Shown here: one piece after another, positions 8,371-15,508 of the stretch
How positions within the stretch are numbered: the stretch's first letter is position 1
How the letters are laid out: the number at the start of each line of letters is the position of its first letter
From: Syntrophaceae bacterium UBA6109
GTDB taxonomy: Bacteria > Desulfobacterota > Syntrophia > Syntrophales > UBA6109
Direction of reading: 5' to 3'
Assembly (NCBI GenBank): GCA_002428445.1
Contig: DIWJ01000048.1
Location: 1 to 24,867 of the forward strand
Length of the DNA stretch: 24,867 nucleotides
The notes under the pieces: model-generated
The model's database searches: none
What the model was told of the DNA's origin: nothing
The model's input: the letters and a program-made list of their open reading frames with translations, nothing else
Made by a program: the position numbers and the translations under genes

Positions 8371-9372
8371 GGAGTATTTGTCCTGCCCCAGGACGCGATA
8401 AACCTCGATCTTACGCTCGATTCCCTTGACGGGAAACGGACTGATGCGTTCCGTCTCGACCAGGCGGCCGATCGCCCGGTGCGTTTCTTCGCAGATCAGG
8501 ATCTCGTTTGCCGCGGCATGATGTTCGAGACGCGCCGCCAGGTTCACCGGCGGGCCGAAGACCGTGTACTCCTTCTTGTGCGGCGATCCGAAGATCCCGG
8601 CCATCACCTCCCCGGTCGCGATGCCGAACCCGACGGAAATCCCCCTTCCCTCCAGTCCCCGGTCCTGCGACAGCTTGATCATCTCTTCCCGCATGCGTGT
8701 GGCGCTTGCCACCGCGCGCGCCGCGTCGTCCTCCTGCGCCACGGGAGCCCCGAAGACCGCCATGATGCTGTCCCCGATGTGCTTGTCCAGTGTGCCGTTG
8801 AACTGGAAAACGATGTCATCCAGAGGGCAGAAGTAGAATCGGTTCAGCAGTTCCGACAGATCCTCGGGGGAAAGCCGCTCGACCATGGAGGAAAAACCGC
8901 GGATGTCGCAAAAAAGAACCGTCACCCTGCGTTTGTGCGGCCGGATGTGTCTGCCCGCCTTCCTGAGCTCATGGAAGACCGGCTCGGACACGAACTGTTT
9001 CAGACGCTTTCGAACGTTGCATTCGCGGACCTTCACACGCAGTTCCGCATTTTCGAAGGGTTTCGTCAGAAAGCCGTCGATGCCGGAATTGACGGCCTCG
9101 ATGGCGCTCTCCATCGTCGCGTAACCGGTCAGCATGATCCTCGTAATCTCGGGGTTGATTCTTCCGATTTCCGTAAGCGTCTCCAGGCCGTCGATGCCGG
9201 GCATGCGGAAATCCGAGATGACGGTCTCGATATCGTTGGTGCGCTCCCGCACCGCCTGAATGGCCTGGTTCCCGTCCTCCGCCAGGTGGACTGCATAGCC
9301 GTCCTTTTCCAGGACCTTCTTCAGCGACCTCCGCACACCCTCTTCGTCGTCCACGATCATCAAGCCGATCAT
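8350..9372 (-). CDS. response regulator fused to class III (IIIb-like) adenylate/guanylate cyclase
   Basis: A receiver domain (residues 1-120; D8/D9, phospho-acceptor D54, T82, K104) precedes a class III cyclase domain (about 145-335) that makes a cyclic nucleotide from ATP or GTP. Metal-binding aspartates are D156 (FCDIRGFSS) and D201 (GDSIMAVFG). The purine-selecting lysine is K197, and the transition-state pair is N277/R281 (VNLAARLE). The position usually Asp in class IIIa falls on T270 by spacing from N277, the substitution seen in class IIIb, bicarbonate-responsive cyclases. cAMP is the likeliest product. The ATG at 9372 is 4 nt past the histidine kinase stop, and its ribosome binding site (AGGAGGTGAGGGG) overlaps that stop. 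The two genes therefore form one signalling operon: kinase phosphorylates receiver, receiver controls the cyclase. Confidence 0.92.
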   Translation of the reverse strand: MIGLMIVDDEEGVRRSLKKVLEKDGYAVHLAEDGNQAIQAVRERTNDIETVISDFRMPGIDGLETLTEIGRINPEITRIMLTGYATMESAIEAVNSGIDGFLTKPFENAELRVKVRECNVRKRLKQFVSEPVFHELRKAGRHIRPHKRRVTVLFCDIRGFSSMVERLSPEDLSELLNRFYFCPLDDIVFQFNGTLDKHIGDSIMAVFGAPVAQEDDAARAVASATRMREEMIKLSQDRGLEGRGISVGFGIATGEVMAGIFGSPHKKEYTVFGPPVNLAARLEHHAAANEILICEETHRAIGRLVETERISPFPVKGIERKIEVYRVLGQDKYSLTKAGL

Positions 9373-9376
9373 CCCC

Positions 9377-11572
9377 TCACCTCCTGACGGGTATTGTCAC
9401 CGTGAATGCCGATCCGGCGTTCTCTTCGCTGCGGACACGAATCGATCCCCCGTGCCGGCGAATAATTTCGTGGGAAATGTACAGGCCCAGTCCGGTTCCC
9501 TCCCCCACCGCCTTCGTCGTAAAAAAAGGTTTGAAGATATCCTTCTGAACGTCCTCTGGTATTCCGGCGCCGTTGTCCGCAACTTCTATGAAAAGGGAGG
9601 TCCCGGCCGGGTCGTGCCCCGTCGTCAGAACAATCCTGCCGGCGTTGCCGTTCACGGCCTGAACGGCGTTCTTAATGAGATTGATAAAGACCTGGCCCAG
9701 ATTGGCAAAATTGCCGCGAATTTCCGGCAGCGCATCGTCGTAGCGTTTTTCGACTTCCACGGGAAGATTCTTGAACTGGTTCTGGAGAACGCGGAGGGCG
9801 TCGTCCAGGACGCGGTTCACCTGCACGTTTTCCTCATACGCCCGCGTCTGCCTGGAGAGGCTCAGCAGGCTGCGCACGATATCGGCGGCGCGCTGCAGCT
9901 CCCGACCGGCAAAGCGGAGATCGTCGGACACTTCGTCGAGTCTTGCCGCTTCGCCGCCGCTTTCGATCGCCTCCAGGGACGTCTGCAGGAGGCTCGATGC
10001 CGATGCCAGCGGATTGTTCAACTCGTGGGCCGTTCCCGCAACCAGTTGTCCGATGGCGGCAAGACTCTCGGACAGAATCAGCTGTTTCTGTGTTCTTTCC
10101 TTCTCTTCCAAGGCCTTCTGCAGCGCCTCCGTCCGCCGCTCGACTTTCTTTTCGAGATCCCGGTTGAGCCTTTCAATTTCTTCATAGTTCTGCGCATTCT
10201 CGACCGCCGTCGCCGCCTGGTTCGCAAGCGTCGAGAACAGTTCGACATCTTCGCGGACGAACAGATCGCCCGACCTCTTCTCCCCCAGCGCCAGAAAACC
10301 GACCGGCAGCCCCTTGGAGATCAGCGGAAAGATCCAGACCGCACCCAGGCCGTGGAAGAACAAGACCATTTTGCCTTGATGTTCGCCGCTTATCTTCTCG
10401 GCATAGGCCCGCGACAGGGGCCTCCCGTGCTGCAGGAACAGCGACATCAGAGAAGCCGGAATGGCCATCCTCTCCGGCTGGGCATCGGACGGCTCGCCCC
10501 CGCCCGCGTAGACGGCAAAAGATCCGTCGATGCGTCCGTCCAGCAGCAGCTTCACGCTCCTGACGCGCAGACTCTGCAGAGCCGTATCGATCAGCAGCGT
10601 CCGGATCGAGGAAAGATTCAACGTCGAGGCAAGCCGTCCGCTCAGTTCCCGCAACAGTTCGCGATAGTCGTATCGCCCCCGGAAGAAGAACCTGTCCACG
10701 AGGCGCTCGAGGAGAGCCTTCAGCGGATGGAAGAGGAAGACGACGAGCAGTGCAAGGCCGAGCGGAAGCAGGACCGAACGCTCCCAGGCGGTCGTCAGGA
10801 GGAAGAAGTGGAAGGCCGAGATTAGCAGAAAATAGACCGCTGCCAGCATGGCCGTCAACAATAGGTAAACGGCGCCTCTTCGGACGACCGAGCCCACGGC
10901 GAGCAGATCGTATTTCAGGGTTCCGTACGCCAGAAATACGGCGGGGATGAAGCTGAAATGACCGGGCGGGTAGATGGCGACGCCCCATACGGGCAGGATG
11001 TTCAGGCACAGAAGAGCGCCTGCCGCCCCCGCGCCTGCAAGGACATATCGGATCCGATGCTTCGAAAAGCTGTCCGCGGCTTCACGGAGGCCGCGGACAA
11101 GAAGAAAAAACGCCCATGCGATCACGGCGACGGCAAAGACGGAAAAAGCATGGAAGGCAGGGCCGGCCTTCCCGATCCGCCCGAAAGGCGATTCATGGAA
11201 CCCGCTGAGGAACTCCGCCGAAGGAACGGTCAGCGAAAAGACGAAGCTGATGCCATAGGCGCCGATCTCCCACTTCCGCCGGCCCCGGATTCCCAGGAAG
11301 GCGTGGACGAATTGCAGGAAGACCGGCGGACCGAAGATGAAGACAACGCAGTTGAAGCGATCGATGATCATGGCGACCTCCGGGCGGGAGATCATCGAGA
11401 CGGCAACCAGGTCGGCGTTGATCAGCGCCCCGATCAGGCAGAGGATGGCGAACAGCAGGTTCACGACCCTTCCCAGGCCGAGCCGCAGGGAATAGACCGC
11501 CAGGCCGGCAAAGACCAGGAAACCCAGGACAGGGGGGATCAGATAGCCGCTGGATGGAAAATCCGGTAGCAT
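9377..11572 (-). CDS. membrane sensor histidine kinase with GAF domain
   Basis: A 731-residue kinase. The N-terminal 310 residues hold about eight or nine hydrophobic helices in a 7TM-like sensor. A GAF-like domain (about 330-480) follows, ending FSTLANQAATAVENAQNYEE. A charged coiled coil (about 480-512) links it to the catalytic core: H516 in VAGTAHELNNPLA, N-box INLIKNA (about 631-636), G1 DNGAGIP (about 666), KPFFTTK, and G2 GEGTGLGL (about 691). The HELNNPL H-box type is common in kinases paired with atypical output regulators. The start at ATG 11572 has GGAAAGGCGG and GAGGAG upstream. It is co-transcribed with the receiver-cyclase gene that follows at once, which is its evident partner. 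The signal is unknown; the hydrophobic sensor suggests a membrane-associated or small permeating ligand. Confidence 0.93.
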   Translation of the reverse strand: MLPDFPSSGYLIPPVLGFLVFAGLAVYSLRLGLGRVVNLLFAILCLIGALINADLVAVSMISRPEVAMIIDRFNCVVFIFGPPVFLQFVHAFLGIRGRRKWEIGAYGISFVFSLTVPSAEFLSGFHESPFGRIGKAGPAFHAFSVFAVAVIAWAFFLLVRGLREAADSFSKHRIRYVLAGAGAAGALLCLNILPVWGVAIYPPGHFSFIPAVFLAYGTLKYDLLAVGSVVRRGAVYLLLTAMLAAVYFLLISAFHFFLLTTAWERSVLLPLGLALLVVFLFHPLKALLERLVDRFFFRGRYDYRELLRELSGRLASTLNLSSIRTLLIDTALQSLRVRSVKLLLDGRIDGSFAVYAGGGEPSDAQPERMAIPASLMSLFLQHGRPLSRAYAEKISGEHQGKMVLFFHGLGAVWIFPLISKGLPVGFLALGEKRSGDLFVREDVELFSTLANQAATAVENAQNYEEIERLNRDLEKKVERRTEALQKALEEKERTQKQLILSESLAAIGQLVAGTAHELNNPLASASSLLQTSLEAIESGGEAARLDEVSDDLRFAGRELQRAADIVRSLLSLSRQTRAYEENVQVNRVLDDALRVLQNQFKNLPVEVEKRYDDALPEIRGNFANLGQVFINLIKNAVQAVNGNAGRIVLTTGHDPAGTSLFIEVADNGAGIPEDVQKDIFKPFFTTKAVGEGTGLGLYISHEIIRRHGGSIRVRSEENAGSAFTVTIPVRR

Positions 11573-11677
11573 GCTCCTCGACCGCCTTTCCGAAGATGAC
11601 GTCGGCTCAAGGACGCCGATCCAAATCCGGTGGACAAATCCTGCCTGCTGCGAACGTGAAAGTGAGCGGAGAAAAGA

Positions 11678-12232
11678 TTAGAAGATGAACACGGCGGATG
11701 CGATCACCGTGGTGAAGCCGTGGGACTTGGCGATACTGGACTGCGTAATGTTTCTCGTGCGGATGATCTTTCCGCTGATCTTGAAGATTTCCTTTTTCTC
11801 GTCCCAGTTCTTGTCGACGTCGAAGTCGATGCCGAGGGTGGAGGCGAGCATGGCGGCCGCCAGGTCTTCGGCATAATCCCCTGCCTGACGCTCCGTCTGG
11901 CCGAAGGCGTGATGCTCGCTGATATAGCCGTAGCTGTTGCTGTCCGCGGGGATGGCGCAGCCGACCGAGGCCGCCAGCAGTCTCTGCGGTTCGTTGCTGC
12001 AGCAGCGGCTCATGACACAATAGGTGATGGCGCCGGGTTGCACGGACTTCAGCCCCTGCGTCTTTGATACGACCTTGCATCGGGGCGGCAGGATGCTGGA
12101 GACCATGACCAGGTTCGTTCCCTCCAGCCCTGCATCGCGAAGGGCCAGCTCGAACGAGTGAAGTTCTTCCTTGTGGACGCCCACGCCCTTGGTCAGGAAC
12201 ATGCCGGTGGGAACGCGCTGCTTCACATCCAC
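11678..12232 (-). CDS. pyruvoyl-dependent arginine decarboxylase
   Basis: A 184-residue proenzyme of the PvlArgDC family, which converts arginine to agmatine plus CO2. It lacks PLP-enzyme motifs and instead has the self-cleavage site in VSSILPP: cleavage between S45 and S46 would create the pyruvoyl group on S46, giving a small beta chain and a catalytic alpha chain. The conserved C-terminal half is intact, including an acidic helix after RQAGDYAEDL and a final hydrophobic strand. The start is a GTG at 12232, with AGAAGGGG overlapping the agmatinase end. A second in-frame GTG at 12226 has better spacing and is equally possible. Only 6 nt separate it from the agmatinase stop, so the two enzymes are one putrescine-making operon (arginine to agmatine to putrescine). 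Confidence 0.93.
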   Translation of the reverse strand: MDVKQRVPTGMFLTKGVGVHKEELHSFELALRDAGLEGTNLVMVSSILPPRCKVVSKTQGLKSVQPGAITYCVMSRCCSNEPQRLLAASVGCAIPADSNSYGYISEHHAFGQTERQAGDYAEDLAAAMLASTLGIDFDVDKNWDEKKEIFKISGKIIRTRNITQSSIAKSHGFTTVIASAVFIF

Positions 12233-12238
12233 CCCCTT

Positions 12239-13135
12239 CTATTCACGCGCCGAGCTCTGCGGTCTGTCAAGCCTTCCCTGATCGACGGCCCGGGCGAGAT
12301 AGCCCATCATCCGGTAGGTAAGTTTGGCCGCCAGGAAATCGGGTGCGACGATCCCGGGAAGAGGCGCCAGTTCGACGACGTCGAATCCGCGGACACGCCG
12401 GCGCTGAGACACCTCGCGGAGAACGGAAAGGACCTCGCTCCAGAGAAGCCCTCCCGGCTCCGGTGTTCCCGTCGAAGGCATCACCGCCGGGTCGAAGACA
12501 TCCAGGTCGATCGTGACGTACACATCATCCGAAAGATCCCGGGAGAGCGCTTCCCGCCAACCGGATCCCGAGCGGATCTCCTCCACACTCCAGGTTTTCA
12601 CCGGACTCGTCCTGAGGAAAGCCGCCTCCTCCGCCGACATGCTGCGGATCCCCACCTGGACGACCGGACATAGTTCACGGGCCCTGCGGGCGATGCATGC
12701 GTGGCTGTAAGGACTTCCCTGGTAGGATGCCCGCATGTCCGCGTGGGCGTCGAACTGAAGGACGGACAGGTTCGGGTAACCTTTCTTCAATGCCCGGACG
12801 GCGCCGAGGGAGATGCTGTGCTCGCCTCCGAGAACCACCGGAATCTTCCCGCCTTCCAGAACCGCGGCGACCCGCTCCTCCACTTTCCGGACCATTGCCT
12901 CCGGGCCCGTGGCCTCCGCTTCGACCGCCGCGAAGGTGCAGATCCCGGCGAGATAGGTCTCACGGTCCAGTTCCTCGTCGTAAAGCTCCATGTTGCAGGA
13001 AGCGTCGAGTATCGCAGCCGGCCCGCGCCGCGATCCGGACTGATAGGTCGTCGTCAGATCGTACGGAACGGGGATCACGACGAAGGTCGCATCCTCCCAG
13101 GCCGAATATTCTTCTTCAATGCCGCCGAAGTTCAT
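12239..13135 (-). CDS. speB: agmatinase (ureohydrolase)
   Basis: A 298-residue binuclear-manganese ureohydrolase that converts agmatine to putrescine and urea. Metal ligands are all visible: H106 in GGEHS, D129/H131/D133 in FDAHADMR, and D210/D212 in TIDLDVFDP, followed by PSTGTPEPGGL, the agmatinase-type substrate loop. The start at ATG 13135 has GAGGAGG just upstream; an extension to 13201 has no such signal. The arginine decarboxylase gene follows directly, and its product is the substrate here, which makes agmatinase the preferred reading over formiminoglutamase or guanidinobutyrase. The residue pattern is complete and the length is normal. Confidence 0.94.
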   Translation of the reverse strand: MNFGGIEEEYSAWEDATFVVIPVPYDLTTTYQSGSRRGPAAILDASCNMELYDEELDRETYLAGICTFAAVEAEATGPEAMVRKVEERVAAVLEGGKIPVVLGGEHSISLGAVRALKKGYPNLSVLQFDAHADMRASYQGSPYSHACIARRARELCPVVQVGIRSMSAEEAAFLRTSPVKTWSVEEIRSGSGWREALSRDLSDDVYVTIDLDVFDPAVMPSTGTPEPGGLLWSEVLSVLREVSQRRRVRGFDVVELAPLPGIVAPDFLAAKLTYRMMGYLARAVDQGRLDRPQSSARE

Positions 13136-13207
13136 GGTCCTCCTCAAAAACGAGTTGGTGCTTAGCATATCGTCCGGTGTTTGTCCAGAAATCCCGCACA
13201 CATCCCT

Positions 13208-14050
13208 TCACAACGCTCGACCATTTCCCTTATCGGCCGACGCCGATGGAAGCTGCTGCGCTCCCGGACGCGGTTCATAGCGCAGGAGAGAAAAGCAGCC
13301 GTCCGCCAGGGCGACGTACGAATTGTGGCGGATCCAGTCCCCCAGTGCGGCGAAGGTGCGCACCCTCCCCTGCAGCGCGTGCTGCCGGAGAAGCGGCCGA
13401 TGGCAATGGCCGGCCAGAACGGCGTCCCATCCTGCGGCGAACTTCCCCATCGCATAGGCGTGCATCTTCTCCGCGATTTCCTCCTCGCGCTCCAGCGAAA
13501 GCTCCTTGCTGACCGTCGAACTCAGCGCCGCGATCTTCCAGAGGAGGGTCTGGGGGAACAGGAACTGGAGGCGATAAAAGGCGCGGCTGCGCAGAAGGCC
13601 CCGCAGAAAGAGATATTTCCGGTTGTCCCGATCGATGGTGTCCCCGTGGCCCACCCGCACACGGAGGCCGTCGAACTCGAAATCCATCCACTCCTCGTGG
13701 ACCGGGATGCCCAGCACGCCCGTAAAATACTCGCGCAGATAAAAATCGTGATTCCCTTCACACAAATCGACGCGGATGCCGGCGTCCCTCAATTCGGCGA
13801 GCTTCGCCGCCGCCGGCTCGAATTCGGGGCAGATGCGGGATCCCCTTGCGAACCAGAAATCGAAGAAGTCGCCGGCGATAATCAGACGGTCCGCCTGTTG
13901 CCGCCCGCCGCCGGAGGAAGGCGGCGCCTGGCCGGCGGGAGCGAAGGCGACCTCGCCGCGAAGCACATCATCCAGAAAGCGCAGGACGACGGCGTGTTCC
14001 GGCTGCTTGCGGTTCTTGAGGTGGGCGTCGGAAATGAACAGCGCCTTCAT
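13208..14050 (-). CDS. LpxH-like UDP-2,3-diacylglucosamine diphosphatase (calcineurin-type metallophosphoesterase)
   Basis: A 280-residue metallophosphoesterase with motifs in LpxH order: SDAHL (D8, H10), GDFFDFW (D61), GNHDF (N100/H101), GHGD followed by DNRKYLFLR, and GHCHRP near the C-terminus. The HGD-x-D-x-x-Y layout is typical of lipid A pathway hydrolases that cleave UDP-2,3-diacylglucosamine to lipid X and UMP on the inner face of the cytoplasmic membrane. Two oddities: GNHD instead of the GNRD of classical LpxH, and a low-complexity Pro/Gly/Gln-rich insert (about residues 36-53) before the second motif. ATG 14050 has GGGAG four bases upstream and is preferred over 14104. It lies 73 nt before speB in the same direction. 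A related phosphoesterase with another substrate is possible. Confidence 0.8.
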   Translation of the reverse strand: MKALFISDAHLKNRKQPEHAVVLRFLDDVLRGEVAFAPAGQAPPSSGGGRQQADRLIIAGDFFDFWFARGSRICPEFEPAAAKLAELRDAGIRVDLCEGNHDFYLREYFTGVLGIPVHEEWMDFEFDGLRVRVGHGDTIDRDNRKYLFLRGLLRSRAFYRLQFLFPQTLLWKIAALSSTVSKELSLEREEEIAEKMHAYAMGKFAAGWDAVLAGHCHRPLLRQHALQGRVRTFAALGDWIRHNSYVALADGCFSLLRYEPRPGAQQLPSASADKGNGRAL

Positions 14051-14147
14051 GCAACTCCCTTCGCGGAAACGGGCGAAACGACCAAAGTTGCTGCTGTTTA
14101 TCAAATTTGCCGGAACCGGTCAATGAAACGCGGTCCCGGAGGAACGG

Positions 14148-14171
14148 AAAAAAGTGCGCCCCGCAGGGCGC
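14148..14171 (-). terminator. terminator-like hairpin upstream of the LpxH-like gene
   Basis: Leftward, GCGCCC pairs with GGGCGC around a four-base loop (14156-14171), then AC and six T (complement of 14148-14153). It has the form of an intrinsic terminator but lies in the divergent region, about 100 nt before the LpxH-like start. It would therefore act as an attenuator on the leader or stop leftward transcription arising near the crotonase gene. Confidence 0.4.
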
Positions 14172-14320
14172 GCTTCGAAGATCTTCCCTGAGACCGGCGT
14201 CAAAGCGATGCTGTCGCCGGGACGGAAAACATGCTATGGAGGTCCGTCGCGTCCGAGGGGCGGCGCCCGCCGCCTGCCACGAAAACTGCCGTCCGGATCT
14301 CAGCCAAAGGAGTGGAATCG

Positions 14321-15130
14321 ATGAGCGCGTACCCCTTTTTCGAAATCGAAAAGCGGCCCGACCAGAAAACCGCGATCCTCTATCTCAACCGCCCCGAGAA
14401 ACTCAACGCCATGAACTGGCCCTTCTGGCGGGACCTTCCGCTCGTCGTCGGCGAACTGGAGGCGGACCCCGACCTCCGCGTCGTCATCATCGCCGGCCGC
14501 GGCAGGTCCTTCACCGTGGGACTGGATGTCTTCGATTTCTTCTCGCAGTTCCAGAGCGTCATCACGGGATCGACGGCATCCGCGCGGGAAGAGCTGTACC
14601 GCCTGATCCTGAAGATGCAGGAGGGCTTCAACCGGATCGCCGAGGGCGAAAAGGTCTACATCTGCGCCTGCCACCGTCACTGCATCGGGGCGGGACTGGA
14701 TCTCGCCTCCGCCTGCGACCTGCGGGTTTCCACCCGCGACACCGTCTTTTCCCTCCGGGAAACGCGGATCGCGATCGTCGCCGATATGGGCAGCCTGAAC
14801 CGGTTGCCGGCGATTATCGGGCAGGGAAACGCCCGCCTCATGGCCCTGACGGGCCGGGACATTCCGGCGGACGAGGCGCTGCGCATCGGGCTCGTCAATG
14901 CCGTCTACGAAAACCAGGAGGCCATGACGGCGGGAACGCTGGCACTTGCGGCGGAAATCGCGTCCAATGCGGCCCCGGCCGTGACGGGAGCCAAGAAAAT
15001 CCTGAATTACATGCAGGATCACAGCGTCCGCGACGGCCTGAACTACGTGGCCGCCTGGAATTCCGCCTTCCTCAACGTCCAGGAAATCCAGAACGCGCTG
15101 ACCGCCATGCTGGAAAAGAAGAAGCCCTGA
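14321..15130 (+). CDS. crotonase-family protein, probable delta(3,5)-delta(2,4)-dienoyl-CoA isomerase
   Basis: A 269-residue enoyl-CoA hydratase/isomerase fold protein. The CoA-site start NRPEKLNAMN and oxyanion-hole strands RSFTVGLDV and IGAGLDLASACD are present. The acid residues are D127, E147 and D155, with spacings of 20 and 8. This matches the Asp-Glu-Asp triad of mammalian ECH1 (D176, E196, D204), including the AD-x-G-x-L-x-RLP context, and not the Glu-Glu pair of enoyl-CoA hydratase. The expected reaction is shifting conjugated dienoyl-CoA double bonds during oxidation of unsaturated fatty acids. ATG 14321 has AAAGGAG upstream; the frame is open back to 14231 without a better start. 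It is a single gene, convergent with the ABC operon and divergent from the LpxH-like gene. A role in aromatic or alicyclic acyl-CoA breakdown is possible but not shown. Confidence 0.85.
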   Translation: MSAYPFFEIEKRPDQKTAILYLNRPEKLNAMNWPFWRDLPLVVGELEADPDLRVVIIAGRGRSFTVGLDVFDFFSQFQSVITGSTASAREELYRLILKMQEGFNRIAEGEKVYICACHRHCIGAGLDLASACDLRVSTRDTVFSLRETRIAIVADMGSLNRLPAIIGQGNARLMALTGRDIPADEALRIGLVNAVYENQEAMTAGTLALAAEIASNAAPAVTGAKKILNYMQDHSVRDGLNYVAAWNSAFLNVQEIQNALTAMLEKKKP

Positions 15131-15194
15131 CGGCGAAGGCTGGGACCCAGCGCTCTACCTGACACCCAATTGCAGGAACAAACTCTCTGGACAC

Positions 15195-15260
15195 TGGATT
15201 CCCGCTTTCGCGGGAATGACAACGAAAACTACGGATTGCTTCGCCAACGCTCGCAATGAC
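15195..15260. repeat. dispersed-type inverted repeat pair (REP-like)
   Basis: TGGATTCCCGC-TTTC-GCGGGAATGAC (15195-15220) is a perfect eight-pair hairpin flanked by a TGG...GAC frame of a kind scattered through many proteobacterial genomes. It is followed by a related copy, CGGATTGC...GCAATGAC (15232-15260), with a longer loop. Both end in AATGAC, suggesting two members of one family placed in tandem. Confidence 0.6.
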
Positions 15261-15320
15261 AGGAAGAAAAACCGCAATAAGTCGGATTGCAGGCAGTCCG
15301 AACTTCTTTCGGACCGCCTG

Positions 15321-15505
15321 CGATCCCCAGGGAAGAAGCTGAACTGTCACTCGCTCACTCGCCCGCGATACGCCCCGCGGGACTCGATCGCTATCGGATT
15401 GACGATTCTCCGGGCCTTGCCCGGAGATCGCGATCCCCAAGGACGGGGATTGTTCTTCACTCGCTCGTCCGCCCCAAAGGGACGGCACTCGCTATCGGAT
15501 TCAAC
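15321..15505. repeat. two degenerate direct repeats, 110-bp period
   Basis: Unit 1 (15321-15403) and unit 2 (15431-15505) both begin CGATCCCCA(G/A)GGA-like, carry TCACTCGCTC in the middle, and end CTATCGGATT(G/C)A. The segments between differ in length and sequence. The 15407-15427 hairpin lies between the units. They look like old copies of a mobile or recombinogenic intergenic element. Confidence 0.5.
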
Positions 15506-15508
15506 AGC

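Larger units (their letters stand above)
15131..15508. other. convergent intergenic region packed with hairpins and repeats
   Basis: No gene is seen between the crotonase and ABC permease stops. The space holds two dispersed-repeat hairpins, a GTCCGAA/TTCGGAC hairpin (15296-15314), a TCTCCGGGC/GCCCGGAGA hairpin (15407-15427), and two degenerate direct repeat units. Open frames on both strands here are translations of these repeats. Confidence 0.7.

Noticed and set aside
15131..15508. CRISPR array
   Set aside because: The repeats are few, degenerate and of 110-bp period, with no uniform spacers and no cas genes nearby.
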